Source of the DNA: Nymphaea colorata
Lineage: Eukaryota > Streptophyta > Magnoliopsida > Nymphaeales > Nymphaeaceae
DNA length: 64,000 bases
Reading direction: 5' to 3'
Assembly (NCBI RefSeq): GCF_008831285.2
Contig: NC_045148.1
Coordinates: 21,509,002 to 21,573,001 of the forward strand
The translations under genes and the position numbers were made by a program. Below, piece by piece: positions 1-11,205 of the stretch. Positions within the stretch are counted from its first letter, which is position 1; each line of letters opens with the position of its first letter. The notes beneath the pieces were generated by a model that was not told the DNA's origin, ran no database searches, and worked only from the letters and a program-made list of their open reading frames with translations.

Positions 1-639
1 AAGGTATCAATAGCTTTGTCATTCATCAAAAATCCATAAACCTTCTGTTTTGTTGTAAGACTTTTATTGCGTGTGGCCAACAAAAGCTTACATGCTCATT
101 CATTATCAAGGGAGGAAGTCAGATTCAAGATCGGTACCTTTTATCTGGTCAGGTTAAACATTATACATACCTTACTATTAGTTTTAGACCACTACTTTAG
201 CAACCTTTGAATCCTTCTTCTCATGATAAACCATTCATTTGTCATGATATTAGCAATCCCAAAAGAGTGATTTTCCTTCAGAAATGCTCCTTCGACGGGA
301 TTTGAGTATAGGAGGATCAGGGAGGAGCTTCCTTCGTCTACTTCTTCTAGAGTAGGCGATTCTTCCTCATTAATGATGGGAGAGGCGTCTTCTCGTAATT
401 GCTAAGATTAGATAGGATGTCTACTTTACTATTTACACATGCATACAAAGATTTTTTTTTATAGTTTCAAAAGCATTTCGAACTCTTGAAATTAAAGGCT
501 TTGGAGATTTTGCTTACTCTTTCTTTATGAGTTAAGTTTCTCTTTGACCTACAACAAATGTAATGAAGTTGTTATAATATTTAAATTATTTTCCAAACTC
601 GTTAATCCTAGTTTCCATCCAGGAAAGAGAATTTAAAAA
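1..639. other. Left flank, no gene recognised
   Basis: I see no convincing gene here. Short open stretches on the plus strand have a protein-like look but do not match a family I can name. The segment lies outside the duplicated unit that begins at about 640, because no counterpart precedes unit B. Confidence 0.4.
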
Positions 640-1075
640 CGCAAAATCTCTCTTTTAATCTCTCTATTTCTCTTTCTCTCTCTCTCTCTGACTTCTTTCT
701 CTTTTTAGATCTCTCTCTAAAATTTCCCTTCTCTCTCTCTCTTCAGTTCTCTCTCTCCCTTTTTTAAAATCTCTTTCTTTCTCTCTCTTTATTTTACCTT
801 TCTTTTAATCTCTCTTTTTCTTTTCTTTTTTTAATCTTTCTCTCTTGGATTTCTCTATTTCTCTCTGCTATTTTTCTCCCACTCTCTCTATGATTTCTCT
901 CTCTTTTTAGATTTTTCGCTCTAAAATTTCTTTTCTTTTCTATGGCTTCAATTCTCTCTCTCCCTTTTTCAACATCTTTCTTTCTCTCTCTTTCTTTTAC
1001 CTCTCTTTTAATCTCTCTTTTTTCTTTTTTCTTTTTTAAACCCCCCCTCTCTTTCTCTCTCTCTCTCTCCACCCC
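640..1075 (+). repeat. Pyrimidine-rich (TC/TTC) low-complexity tract, unit A
   Basis: About 430 bases of imperfect CT-rich DNA with runs of TCTCTC and TTTTC. A shorter counterpart occurs at 17943-18075, directly before the matching flank of unit B, so the tract marks the left edge of both duplicated units. Long open frames in it are artefacts of composition. Confidence 0.85.
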
Positions 1076-2279
1076 TATTAAACAATTGATGGGTAGGACA
1101 ATGGTTGGGTTAGGCAGCGTGTTACAGCCATGCCTTCAGTTTGATTCTTGGAGGGTGCTATCCTAATGGTATTGGGGAACAATGTTGATTTTGAGATTAT
1201 GGGTGCCATTATGAGGTCAACTGGACAGGTTCTTGTTTCCTCCCCCACTCACCTTTTACACTTCTCTCCCTTTTACTCTCTCTTCTAATTTTTCTCTCTC
1301 TATATATATATATTATGTTTTACACAAAAAAACTCCCATTTTGCTTGGCCCAAATCATTGAACTTCACCAAGTCCAATATTACGGTGCAATACCCATGAT
1401 CCTTATCATTCGTACTACACTTGGATGGCATACAACTCATTTGTGAAAGCCTTTTTTTTTTAATATACATGTTGTGGTATGAATGACTTATTAATTTTCT
1501 TTCAAGCATAGAGAATTCTTTCCTTTTCGTTTAACTTTCATATTTACCACGCATTCATAAGATTCTAGGATACCCACAACCACTCCTTTAGGAAACCTAA
1601 GCAAAACATGATCGAGCCCTGATAATATGGTAATAGAGTTAGGCTAAAACTTGAGATTAACTTGTGTTTCAAAAGATATCTATTAACTTTCTTTACTTTA
1701 CAAATGATCATTTCATTGAAGCATTTTTATAAAATTTTATCAAAACTCTTCCTTCAAAAATTGACTTAATTTTTTTACTTTAAATGATTATTACAAATCA
1801 AATGATTCATTAGTTAAGATTATTTCTTTAAAATATATCTCTTACCATTTTATCAAACAAAAATTATCGCACTTTCTTTTCCAATGCCTAATGAACAATT
1901 TTCTTATTTAAGGATTGACTCTTACATCTTCTTTTCTTTTATAAAATTTTAAATTTCTAAAACACTTTAACATCTTTACCATCCACCACATTGCATTTAA
2001 GTTGAGGAAATGCACCAAGAATGAAGAATACCACAAAAAAACTAAGCCTCATACCAATGGCTGGTGGACCCCTTTTCGAGTTTGCAAAACAAATTCTCAC
2101 TGGTGAACCAAAAGAAATTTTGGGATGCAAACAATATGGCTCTGTTGGTGAGAAATTTCTTCTCACAAACAAGCTTGTAAGGTCCGTAAATGGAACGCAT
2201 ATGATATTGATTCTTAATTCTATATCATATGGATATAAAACGCTTGACTTATATCATATGCAATGTGATCTATAACTAG
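1076..2279. other. Non-coding flank of unit A
   Basis: No gene is recognised. Most of it aligns by eye with 18076-18950, including a short block at 2060-2190 (counterpart 18735-18860). That block has overlapping open frames on both strands, but they are not preserved in the second copy, so I do not call a gene. Confidence 0.5.
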
Positions 2280-2560
2280 TTGTACTTCTGATCTCCCCAG
2301 TAGATTTATCACCATCATGCATCTTGCTCTTGAATGGTCAACAGCTTGGATAAGGGCATATAGAAAATTTTTTCTTTTAAATTAGATGTTTCAAAAGCTT
2401 ATGACAAAGTGCATTGTCTTTCTGCACTTTGGGCTTTCTTATTTGGGATTTTGTGAGGATTGGGTGAGGAAAAATATGACTTGTGTTTCTACTGCTTTCT
2501 TTTTGTTGCCTTTAAGAAGTGAGGGAACCATTTTTGTACCATAGAGGTCGATGACAAAGA
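2280..2560 (+). mobile_element. LINE reverse-transcriptase remnant, unit A
   Basis: Broken frames on the plus strand correspond to the better-preserved copy at 18955-20110. The recognisable stretch covers the region in which LINE reverse transcriptases read '...ALE...NSLDKA...' followed by a tract ending in 'FCEDWVRK'. There are several stops and frame changes and no catalytic motif survives, so it is a dead fragment. The call rests mostly on the second copy and on general resemblance to plant L1-type polymerases. Confidence 0.5.
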
Positions 2561-3324
2561 GACCCTCTCTCTCCTCTTCTCAAATTAGATGTTCCAAAAG
2601 CTTATTTCTCATGAATATGGAAAATCTAGTGGTGTTTGGGTAAAGTAAGAAGGTGAAAATTTGGTATGAGTATTGGGGATAGGGGATTCTAGAACAACTA
2701 CTCTTGCAAGATGATCTTATGAAATTACACAGTCACATGCAAGCTATGGAGGCAGTTCTTACCCACAAGCAAGAATTTCTCGCTAGAGATATATTTTCTA
2801 TGTCAGTCTAGTTTCTTATTAGTTCTTCTCTTATTGATTGTGATGATGTTCAGACATGAGGTACTCATAATTTCATTAACTTGAGATGAAATGATATGAA
2901 ATCAAAACAGTAACCGCATATCCAGGGGTGAAGCCAGCAATTTGTTTTAGGAAGGACAGAACAGTATTTGCAAAAATTATACAAGGGCCAAAAATTATTT
3001 TTCAAAATTTTTACATAGGCCAATTTAAAATTTTTTTAAAATGTAAGTGTCATTTTTTTAGTAAATTTTTCAAACAAACAAAGCCCCTTATCATGCATAT
3101 CTAACTTTATTTTCTTTTGATTTGGAAACATGGTTCTACGAAGGTAATATTTTGCACATGTCACTTGCTTTTTCATTCAAATAATATGGGGAAAATGGAA
3201 AAGTGAGTTGTGAACAAGGTTGGCATCGAGAAAGAAGAAAAGAAGTGAGAGAAATGTTTGAAAATGGAAATAAATCTGCTTGTTGTTCACTCTATGAAAA
3301 TGGAAAGAGAAGGAAGATGAAGGT
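2561..3324. other. Gene-free stretch in unit A
   Basis: No gene is seen. Positions 2930-3060 align with 20165-20310 in unit B. After that the two units diverge: unit A has about 280 bp before homology resumes, whereas unit B has about 5.5 kb containing the LINE 3' end and an NLR pseudogene. Confidence 0.5.
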
Positions 3325-3352
3325 AGTGCTCTACAGGCTGGCAAGGTCCATG
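3325..3352 (-). pseudogene. Scar of NLR pseudogene 5' end in unit A
   Basis: The bases ACAGGCTGGCAAGGTCC match, with two differences, the 5' end of the NLR body in unit B (ACAGGCTGCCATGGTCC at 25852-25868, minus-strand ATG included). Beyond this point unit A lacks the ~2.9 kb NLR. One of the two differences destroys the ATG. I infer that unit A once carried the NLR and lost it. The alternative, insertion of the NLR into unit B exactly at this point, cannot be excluded. Confidence 0.5.
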
Positions 3353-4330
3353 ATTGGTGTTAAATAAATCCAGAAAAATTCCCAATCCACAAAGTTCTAC
3401 ATCACCTACACACTTCCTCTTTCTCACATTTGTCAGATTTCTCATTATATTATGTAAAAGTTTGGATGCATGATTTTTTTTTCCAAATCCAAATTTTATT
3501 TATCCCATCCACGTTTCATGATCTGACCATTGACTAGAAGTACAACTTGTTCGTGACGCGAGGGAATGCAATCGACCTTGCCAAACTTAAGGCTGGCCAT
3601 CCCTATTATGAAGAGACAAAGCTTATGATGTCCAGGACTCATACTAATCCAGTTGAGCTGTTTTATTTCAACAAACTCTGTTTGAGAGAACTAAGAGCTC
3701 AGAATGGGATGTGAAAGGTCTCTCTAACATAGCAACAGGGCATGATCAAGTGGCACAAGCCATGCAAAGTTGGCTCAAACCAATTACGTACTCAGGGTTA
3801 GGTTTTGTTACTAGTCTTTTGACCTATTTCCTTTCAAGTGGTTTTTTTTTATTTCATTTTGTAGAACTTAGAGCAAAAGAGTAGAGAAAAGCTTCACTTT
3901 GGATGCTTTCTTGATAAGTGTGTAAAATTTATCATTTTGACTCCCTAAAGTCTATCGATAGTGGCCCCCCCCCTTTTTTTTCAAGACAGTCATACATTTT
4001 TTTTAAGAAATTATTTGTTTTAAAATAGTAATTGTGTCTCAGCATTAATCATTTTTCTTGCTTTAAAACAATAAAAAAATCAAATACCAATAATTTAACA
4101 AATATGTCATAGTTCTATAAGAGAAATTATCGCTATAGTGAGAATATAATATACATGATGGGTATTATTGAATGTCTCTGAATGAGAACGTAAATCAAAT
4201 TGTTGAGAGATCAGTGAGTCCTTATGGTCTGTTATTTGTCTAATATGTGGCTTATAGCTAGAGTATTTCTTATTTTTCAACAAAACCTGATTAGCTAAAT
4301 TTAAATTTGATTCCACCAGTAAAAAGGACA
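3353..4330. other. Conserved non-coding block, unit A
   Basis: It aligns almost continuously with 25869-26841 in unit B. No coding sequence is supported. The short open frames on the minus strand near 4107-4331 and 26632-26841 are similar between the copies only because the DNA is similar. Confidence 0.5.
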
Positions 4331-5634
4331 AAGTGATGAGAACATCACTTTATTTATGATAGACAAAGATATTCGTACAAACTAAAGCAAGAAAAAACAG
4401 TTGTGAAATGAATTTAATCCAAAGCATCCAGCAGTCACAAAGACAGTGATAGGAGAATAATTTTATTTATTATAGACCAAACATTATTGATTACATATTT
4501 TCAGGTTCATTCCCATTTGAATAATTATTATCAATTTCTAGGGAAACTCTCTTAGATACATATAAATATTTTACACATCCAGTGACATATGGATATGCTC
4601 CAGTTCTGAAATCTATAAAATTTTAAAAAGATTCTTGAAATCTGATTTGTGGATCAAATATTCTATAGTTATAATTAAAAAGCTAGCTGCCAACTGGGAA
4701 CCTTATATGACACACCACAAAGTATGCACACAAAGGTAACAATCTAACAAAAACTTTCTGCTGTGTAATGAAAGCCATGAGTTTTTTCATGGCTGCATTA
4801 TAAAAGAAGGTGATGACTTTTACAACATGAGCTGCTTCTTTTCTTTGACACAATTTTACTTCTTGTGGTAGTAAGTGATAATTCCTGTAGCGTCTTCGTT
4901 TCTATTCTGCTCGGCTAAAAGGAAAGACTTCAAAGCTCCTTTTCTTTAATTGGTGAAAACTATAGAACAAAGGGCATAAGTTCTTTTTAAACCTTACGTA
5001 GAGGGTTGCTGAGAGATTTCAAATATGAAGTTAGGAATTTTGTGTTGTAGGAACCAAACTATATTTCTAAATTTTTACAGAAACAGAAATATAGTTTTCT
5101 TATTTTATTTTAAACAGGATAAATTAAAATATTTAAAATTTATGGATAAATTTTTTTATTTTTTTAAAATGGAAGAATAAATACAGCCTCTACCAGGCCC
5201 CCCTGCCTCCAGTACTCCTCTCTATAATTTTGTTGGTCAAAGGCTTTGGTCCCCATGACTGAGGGTTGCCCTTTGAGAACGAAAAGTGAAAAAAAAAAGA
5301 AGAAGAAGAAAAATTTAGCATATTTTTATAATTAAAATTTACAAAAAAAAATTGCCCCCACCATTTTCAAGGTTGGACACATCCGATTATGGACCTGATT
5401 TTGAACTGTAGCTAGTAAAAAAGAATTGTGCCATTACTAATCAAATTCGTGTTCCTTTATGTTTTTTGCCATATTCAGGCCCGAGTCCACTTTGTGTTAC
5501 GGAGATGCAACCTGATTATGTCTATATTTGGGATCATATACTTCTTGGATCCAAATTCAGTTTTGAAAAGTAGAGCCTACATCTGAATCCCAAGTCCTCC
5601 CAGAGTCCAAACCACTGGCGTCCATAGTTGCGCA
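4331..5634. other. Gene-free stretch
   Basis: No gene is seen. It partly aligns with unit B (4370-4450 with 27135-27235; 5290-5634 with 27270-27607), but the middle ~850 bp is absent from unit B or strongly diverged. There is an A-rich run near 5288-5310. Confidence 0.5.
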
Positions 5635-6016
5635 TAGAGATGCCTATATATCTGATTTGGATAGAAAATCTAATCGATCTGTTTCGAAGAAATCAGATAT
5701 GAAAAAGAAAAACATATCCTATTAAAAAGTAGGATTGAATTCAGCTTTAATAATTGGGTTCCAATAGATTTTGGATATACATAAACATCCGGTTGGATTT
5801 GGGTATGGATTTGAATCAGATTTGTTATTAAGCAAATATCCTATATCTAATGTTCTTACATTTTGAAAATAGGTCAAATTCAGTTCAAAATTCATACTCA
5901 GATATGAATATGAAAATTATATTCAATTCAAATTCTGTTTCGAAATAGGATTCCAGATTTGGATTAAGATATGGCTAAAGTAAATCCAATTTGACTATGA
6001 TCCATTGACATCCCTA
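5635..6016. mobile_element. hAT-like MITE, unit A copy
   Basis: A non-autonomous element of about 380 bp. Its left end begins TAGAGATG (TAGGGATG in the unit B copy) and its right end is CATCCCTA, an 8 bp terminal inverted repeat in the better copy. The interior is made of degenerate ATCGGATATGGAT-type motifs, a pattern common in plant hAT-derived MITEs. Flanks resemble an imperfect 8 bp target duplication. There is no transposase. It sits at the same place in both units, so it was inserted before the segmental duplication. Confidence 0.6.
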
Positions 6017-6420
6017 ATTGTGGTTGAAGGGGTAGCTTTGTCCTTCCTTCCTTTCTTTCTCCTTTGGCAGCTTCTACGACAACTAGTGAGGTTAATGGTT
6101 TCTTTTTGTGAAAGAGGCCTGAAAGATAGTTGGGTCGCCACATGTCTATCATTCCTTTCTTTTTCCTCTTTTCCCTTACATGCTTCTCTCGGAACAATGG
6201 CAGAAACACATGGTGGCTGGTGTGGGATGGCTGGTGGGGCTGGCTGTCGACACCGACCCATTAAAATTTTCATTGAAGCAATAATACATTTTACATTTAT
6301 ACAAAGAATTATAACTTACACAAACACCATCTTTTAAGTGCATTTTAATTTTGCTCAAAGAAAGTGTGTCAAATGACTATAGCTTATGTAAGCAACATAG
6401 ACACACATTGTGCACTCGAT
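6017..6420. other. Spacer between MITE and promoter-like repeats
   Basis: No gene is supported. Overlapping open frames on both strands around 5964-6358 are not conserved in the unit B counterpart (28000-28380), which has indels that break them. Confidence 0.5.
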
Positions 6421-7925
6421 TGTGGTTCTCTATAAGCTAGCGAACCATGATCATAATATTGTTGAAACGACAAGTTGCACCACTTAAAGGTGAAGGGGCG
6501 CAATTACTCAAATACATGTAAAAAATAAACATGGTCTTTGATAAAATGATTTTAAGTGGCAACATTAGCTAATAAGTGTAGATTGTAGTGCATATCAAAA
6601 ACATGAAGAAAGAATGCATTTGTTGAAACGGCAAAGTTGCACACTTAAAGGTGAAGGGGTGCAATTACTCAAATACGTGTAAAAAATAAACATGGTTTTT
6701 GATAAAAATGGTTTTAAGTGGCGAACATTAGCTAATAACTGTAGGATTATAATGCATATCAAAAAGGTGAAGAAAGAATGCGTTCTATCTATATGTAAAT
6801 AAAATAAAAGTACCAAATAATTATGGCTTAGGCAAGTGTCATAGTTTATGGATTCTATTTATATAGAAAGAAAAAAGCATCAAACATTTATAGCTTACGC
6901 AAATACCATATTTTTAATAGATTGAACCTTATTAAAATTCTTTAACCATTATCGACACCAATATGCACTTGGATGCAGCTCTTTATACGCTAGCAAACCA
7001 TGTTCATATTATTGTTGAAACGGCAAGTTGCACCACTTAAAGGTGAAGGGGTGCAATTACTCAAATACGTGTAAAAAATAAACATGGACTTTGATAAAAT
7101 GATTTTAAGTGGCAAACATTAGCTAATAAGTGTCAATTGTAGTGCATATCAAAAACATGAAAAAGAATGCATTTGTTGAAACGGCAAGTTTCACCACTTA
7201 AAGGTGAAGGGGTGCAATTACTCAAATACGTGTAAAAAACAAACATGGTCTTTGATAAAATGGATTTAAGTGGGAACATTAGCTAATAGTGTCAGATTAT
7301 AATGCATATCAAAAAAGTGAAGAAAGAATGTGTTCTATCGATATGCAAATAAAATAAAAGTACCAAATAATTATGGCTTAGGCAAGTGTCATGGTTTAAT
7401 GCATTCTATTTATATGGAAAGAAAAAAACATCAAACATTTATAGCTTATGCAGATACCATATTTTTGAGAGATTGACCCTTATTAAAATTCTTTACCATT
7501 ACAGACACGCAATATGCACTTGGATGCAGCTCTTTATACGCTAGCAAACCATGTTCATAATATTGTTGAAACGGCAAGTTGCACCACTTAAAGGTGAAGG
7601 GGTTCAATTACTCAAATATTGTAAAAAATAAACATGGTCTTTAGTAAAAATGGTTTTCATTTGTGAACATTAGCTAATAAGTGTCGGATTATAATGCATA
7701 TAAAAAACTTGAAGAAAGAATGATATTCTATCTATAAAATAAAAGTACCAAATAATTATGGCTTAGGCAAGTGTCATAGTTTAATGCTTTCTATTTATAT
7801 ACAAAGAATAAAGCATTAAACATTTATAGCTGACGCAAACACCACATTTTAAGAGATTGAACCTAATTAAAATTCTCTAACCATTATTGACACCAATGCA
7901 CACTCGGATGCAGCTCTATATAAAC
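6421..7925 (+). repeat. Higher-order tandem repeat upstream of terpene synthase, unit A
   Basis: A motif beginning GTTGAAACGGCAAGTTGC recurs at about 6462, 6623, 7013, 7174 and 7564. Spacing alternates 161, 391, 161, 390 bases, so the array is a ~550 bp super-repeat built of two related parts. Each long part ends with GATGCAGCTC plus a TATA-like TTTATA/TCTATA stretch and CTAGCAAACCA. The gene-proximal end (7870-7935) has the same block and then runs into the 5' leader of the gene. I infer that the promoter of the terpene synthase gene was amplified in tandem. Confidence 0.8.
7917..7924 (+). promoter_or_regulatory. TATA box of terpene synthase copy A
   Basis: TATATAAA lies about 81 bases upstream of the ATG at 8005, a normal distance for a plant core promoter with a ~50-base leader. 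The equivalent in the next copy is TCTATAAAC. The surrounding 40 bases are those repeated in the upstream array. Confidence 0.55.
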
Positions 7926-8004
7926 TAGCAAACCAATCCTGAGCTAAGTCATCCGAGAGCCAGTGAAAGCATTCAGCATTCAACAACAAATACACACTGT
8001 TGTA

Positions 8005-10523
8005 ATGGCTGCTCATCTTGCCTCCCTTTCCACTCCTTTTGTTACTTCTCCCAATCTTGCTCCTAACAGCAACGCTGGGTTCAAGCCATGGAGCACCTCC
8101 CTTTTGAGATGTGGCCAAGGGCTGAGGGCTGCGGTAGGTCTGCTGCTTAAAGGAGGCCTTTCAGATACCAGCCAAGTACATGGAACTATGACTTCATCCA
8201 GTCCACCACCAGCGCAACATCAGTAATTTTCCAGACCTCTGATCTGACTATTATTTTGTTTATTTTGGTATTATGATGTGATCCTAATTCAAAGACATGA
8301 AAATGAAAGCAGATCGAAACACAAAAGGGAGGTGTACTTATAACATCTACAACTTATAACATCTACAAGGAATTGAGAAGAGAAGCCGACAACTTATAAC
8401 ATCTACAACCGAGCAAGTGGCTCAGTTGAAGCTCATTGATTCACTCGAATGTTTAGGTGTACCCTCACTTTGAGAGTGAGATCAGGCGATCGCTAGATGC
8501 CATATCCACGAGCACTAGAGAATTTGAGGACCTCCACTCTTCTTCACTTCGGTTCAGAATTATGAGGCAACATGGCTATAATGTTTCTGCAAGTATACAT
8601 ATATATACACATGCATTAATTCCAAAATGTTGACTCAATAATTAGTTCTTAATCTAGACTGTCTATTACAAATGTGTTAATTGACATAACCATTAAAGTT
8701 TCTTTTTGCATTTCATAGAGTTCTTTAGCAGATTTAGGGAACAGTCTGGCCAGTTCTCTGAGAATCTTCGTGAGGGCATGAGAGGGTTGCTGAGCCTCTA
8801 CGAAGCATCACAACTAGCCTGTGAAGGAGAAACTGTGTTGGAAGAAGCTATGGCCTTCTCTTCAGAGCATCTTAGAGCAAGGATAAGCCGCATGGACCAG
8901 AGGATGTCTTGACAGGTACTGCGTGCTCTGCAGGTTCCGCTCCACAGAAGGGTTCACAGGGTCGAGGCCCGAGAGTATATTGAGACATTTGAGAGGACGG
9001 ACTGCAGAAGCCAAGTGCTGCATCAGTTTGCTAGACTGGACTTCAACATGGTGCAGACAATCCACCAAAGAGTGCTCAGGGAGTTATCCGGGTACAATTC
9101 ATTTTTGCACTTTTGCCTAAATAACTTGGTGAATAGTTGATAATAATGCAGCAACTAGTGTCATTCTATGTATATATGTATATCAGTAATGAATATCATG
9201 TATGTTACATTGTTGCTGGTCTGCATCATTGGGTCCACTAATAATCAACCATGAGTCCTTTGTTTTGGGTGTTTGCAGGTGGTGGAGGGACTTGGGCTTG
9301 GGTGAGCACATTAGCTTCGCCAGAGATAGGCTGGTGGAGAGCTACTTCATGGTGGTGGGGAAGATGCATGAGCCACAGTTCTCACAGTACAGGATGCAAC
9401 TCGCCAGGGTCTCCTACTTGATGGCCACCGTTGAGGACATCTTTGGCGAGCATCAGTCTGTTCAGGAGCTCGAACGTTTTGTGCAAGTTGTTGAGAGGTA
9501 AAGGATGATTATGGTTGGTAAATTAGAGGTAGCAACTCTGTCTCTAGTTTCTGCTTCACATCGTTAGGAGCTAATGTGGGTGCTGTATCTTGTATATACG
9601 CAGGTGGGATCTTCAATAGGCAGAGCAGCAGCCACAGTCACTGAGGATCTTCTATGCGACTGTCTACAACACAACCAACCAGATCAGCTACACAGTTCTT
9701 CGGAGGCATGGCCGTGATATCACTTCACACATGGGGGAGCGGTATGACACTTTCTCTATCAAATCTTTCTTCTACTCTTCACATCATCACATTAGTATAT
9801 TAGCTTCACTTTCTAATTGACTTGATCTCTTCTACTATTGGGCAGTGGGTGAGTTTGTGCAGACCTTACTTGGTTGAAGCAAGGTGGCACCGTGCCCGAC
9901 AGACACCAAGGCTAGAGGAATATTTGAGCAACATCCGGGCAGCCATGACCGGCCCTATTAACCTCCCTGCCTACTTCTTCCTCTCCCAAAACATTGAGGA
10001 ACAAGCAATCCAGCAGCTACAGTCTGAGTCCAACATCATCAACTTGTCATCGATCATAGTTGGTCTCCCGGCTGACCTCCAGAGATCCAGGGTTAGTTTA
10101 GTGTATTTTCTGCTTGTTAACTAGTATTAGCTTCTGAGTTGACAATGTTCATCTTCTGTTTTGGTTGGCTGATGATCTTCTCTTTATACGTTGAACACTA
10201 GATCGAAGGTTGGATTCGGGAGAGGGAACCTGCCTAGATCGGTCCAGATTTATATGAACGAGGCAAGGGTAGCGGAGGAGCAAGCACAGCAGCACACAAG
10301 GAACTTGCTAAGGGATGCATGGAGGAGGCTGAACAGGGAGCTGCTCTCTGCTCAGCAGCAGCAGCAACAGACCGCCTTCTCTCTTTCCTTCATGAACGTG
10401 GCCCTCAACATTGCGAGGGTCTCTCAGTGCATGTACCACTATTAAGATGGCGTCGGTGTTTTGGAGCTTGAGTCCATGGACTGTATCTACTCTCTCATTG
10501 CCGAGCCCATCCAGACTTCCTAA
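8005..10523 (+). pseudogene. Terpene synthase (TPS-b-like) pseudogene, copy A
   Basis: Class I plant terpene synthases ionise prenyl diphosphates to make mono- or sesquiterpenes; members with a transit peptide act in plastids. Seven exons by comparison with copy B: 8005-8222 (Ser-rich, transit-peptide-like N terminus), ~8295-8592, 8719-9091, 9279-9497, 9604-9741, 9846-10091, 10209-10523. Introns are GT-AG. Recognisable landmarks are the WWRDLGL start of exon 4, YNTTN in exon 5 and YMNEARVAEEQA in exon 7. Lesions: a one-base loss near 8112 plus a CAA-to-TAA change in exon 1, a two-base loss near 8460, stops in exon 3 (~8911), exon 5 (~9616) and exon 7 (~10443), and one base missing at the end of exon 5. 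The metal motifs are degenerate: EDIFG at 9433-9447 in place of DDxxD, and ADLQRSR followed by VG in place of NSE/DTE. Exon 7 has a Gln run. Certainly non-functional as it stands. Confidence 0.85.
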
Positions 10524-10762
10524 GCAACTCACCAGTGTCACTGTTTCCCAATCTATCAACTATGTTGGTGCCCTTTATCCGAATCCTACTTATGATGCTA
10601 TGTATCATCTTGTAACAAAATGGGTACTTTAATAAATTAAATTCAATACTCTCTCTCTCTCTCTTTAGCTCTATTTCTCTGTCACATGTATGCACAGAGT
10701 CATAATTTCCTTTATGTCTCTACACCTCATAAAGCACTTCTTGTGGTCATCTCTAAAGATTT

Positions 10763-10960
10763 GGAACCATCCTCCTTTAGTCAAGCCATTAAGCATCAAT
10801 GTTGGTGTGATGCCATGGCTGCTTAATTTAAAGCACAAGAAGAGAATGAAACATGAGATTTGGTGCATACTCTAAAAAATGTAAAACCCATGGGGAATAA
10901 GTGGGTTTACCTAATTAAATATAATTCTAAAGCAAGTGCGCAGAAGTCCAAGGCTTTCTT
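10763..10960 (+). mobile_element. Copia reverse-transcriptase N-terminal scrap, unit A
   Basis: Broken frames give the conserved start of a Copia polymerase: a QAIKHQCWCDAMAA-like stretch, then ENET.DLVHTL and PMGNKWVY. It matches 33295-33490 in unit B. Only ~65 residues remain, no catalytic core is present, and it lies just downstream of the terpene synthase stop. Confidence 0.65.
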
Positions 10961-11013
10961 ACCTTGTTCCACGAAGTTAAAGAATCCTTCTCCCTTTTGC
11001 CAAGCTCAAGCCT

Positions 11014-11205
11014 TCAGCTGTCGTCTAGACCTTTGTCACCTGTGTTGCTGGAAAAGGGCTTGCAACCTGCATCCTTGAGGGCTGCCGGCAACAGTTCCAG
11101 CTTCCTCTGGAGGTTGATGACATCGTCTTTGGCATTCAAGATGAGGCCGACCATTTCTTTCAATAAACTGGTGATGGCTTCCAAAATAACAGAAAGAGCG
11201 CTTCT
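11014..11205 (-). pseudogene. NLR coiled-coil-like exon fragment, unit A
   Basis: The minus strand encodes a leucine-rich amphipathic stretch: SVILEAITSLLKEMVGLIL, then NAKDDVINLQRKLELL and AALKDAG. This resembles the N-terminal Rx-type coiled coil of CNL resistance proteins, which typically has 'LxxLxxELxxMxAFLKDAD'. An AG acceptor-like site lies just before it. The same exon is found in unit B. It lies ~7.7 kb upstream (in the minus sense) of the NLR body position, with the terpene synthase in between. Resemblance is by eye; another coiled-coil protein is possible. Confidence 0.45.

Noticed and set aside
794-1166. Open frames on both strands across the CT-rich tract
   Set aside because: They are composed of Lys/Glu/Arg or Ser/Leu/Phe runs caused by the simple repeat and are not preserved at 17943-18075.
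5964-6358. Four overlapping frames on both strands
   Set aside because: Indels in the unit B counterpart break all of them, and no domain is visible.
6421-7925. CRISPR-like array
   Set aside because: The repeat units are hundreds of bases long with TATA elements in a plant nuclear context; they are a tandem promoter array.
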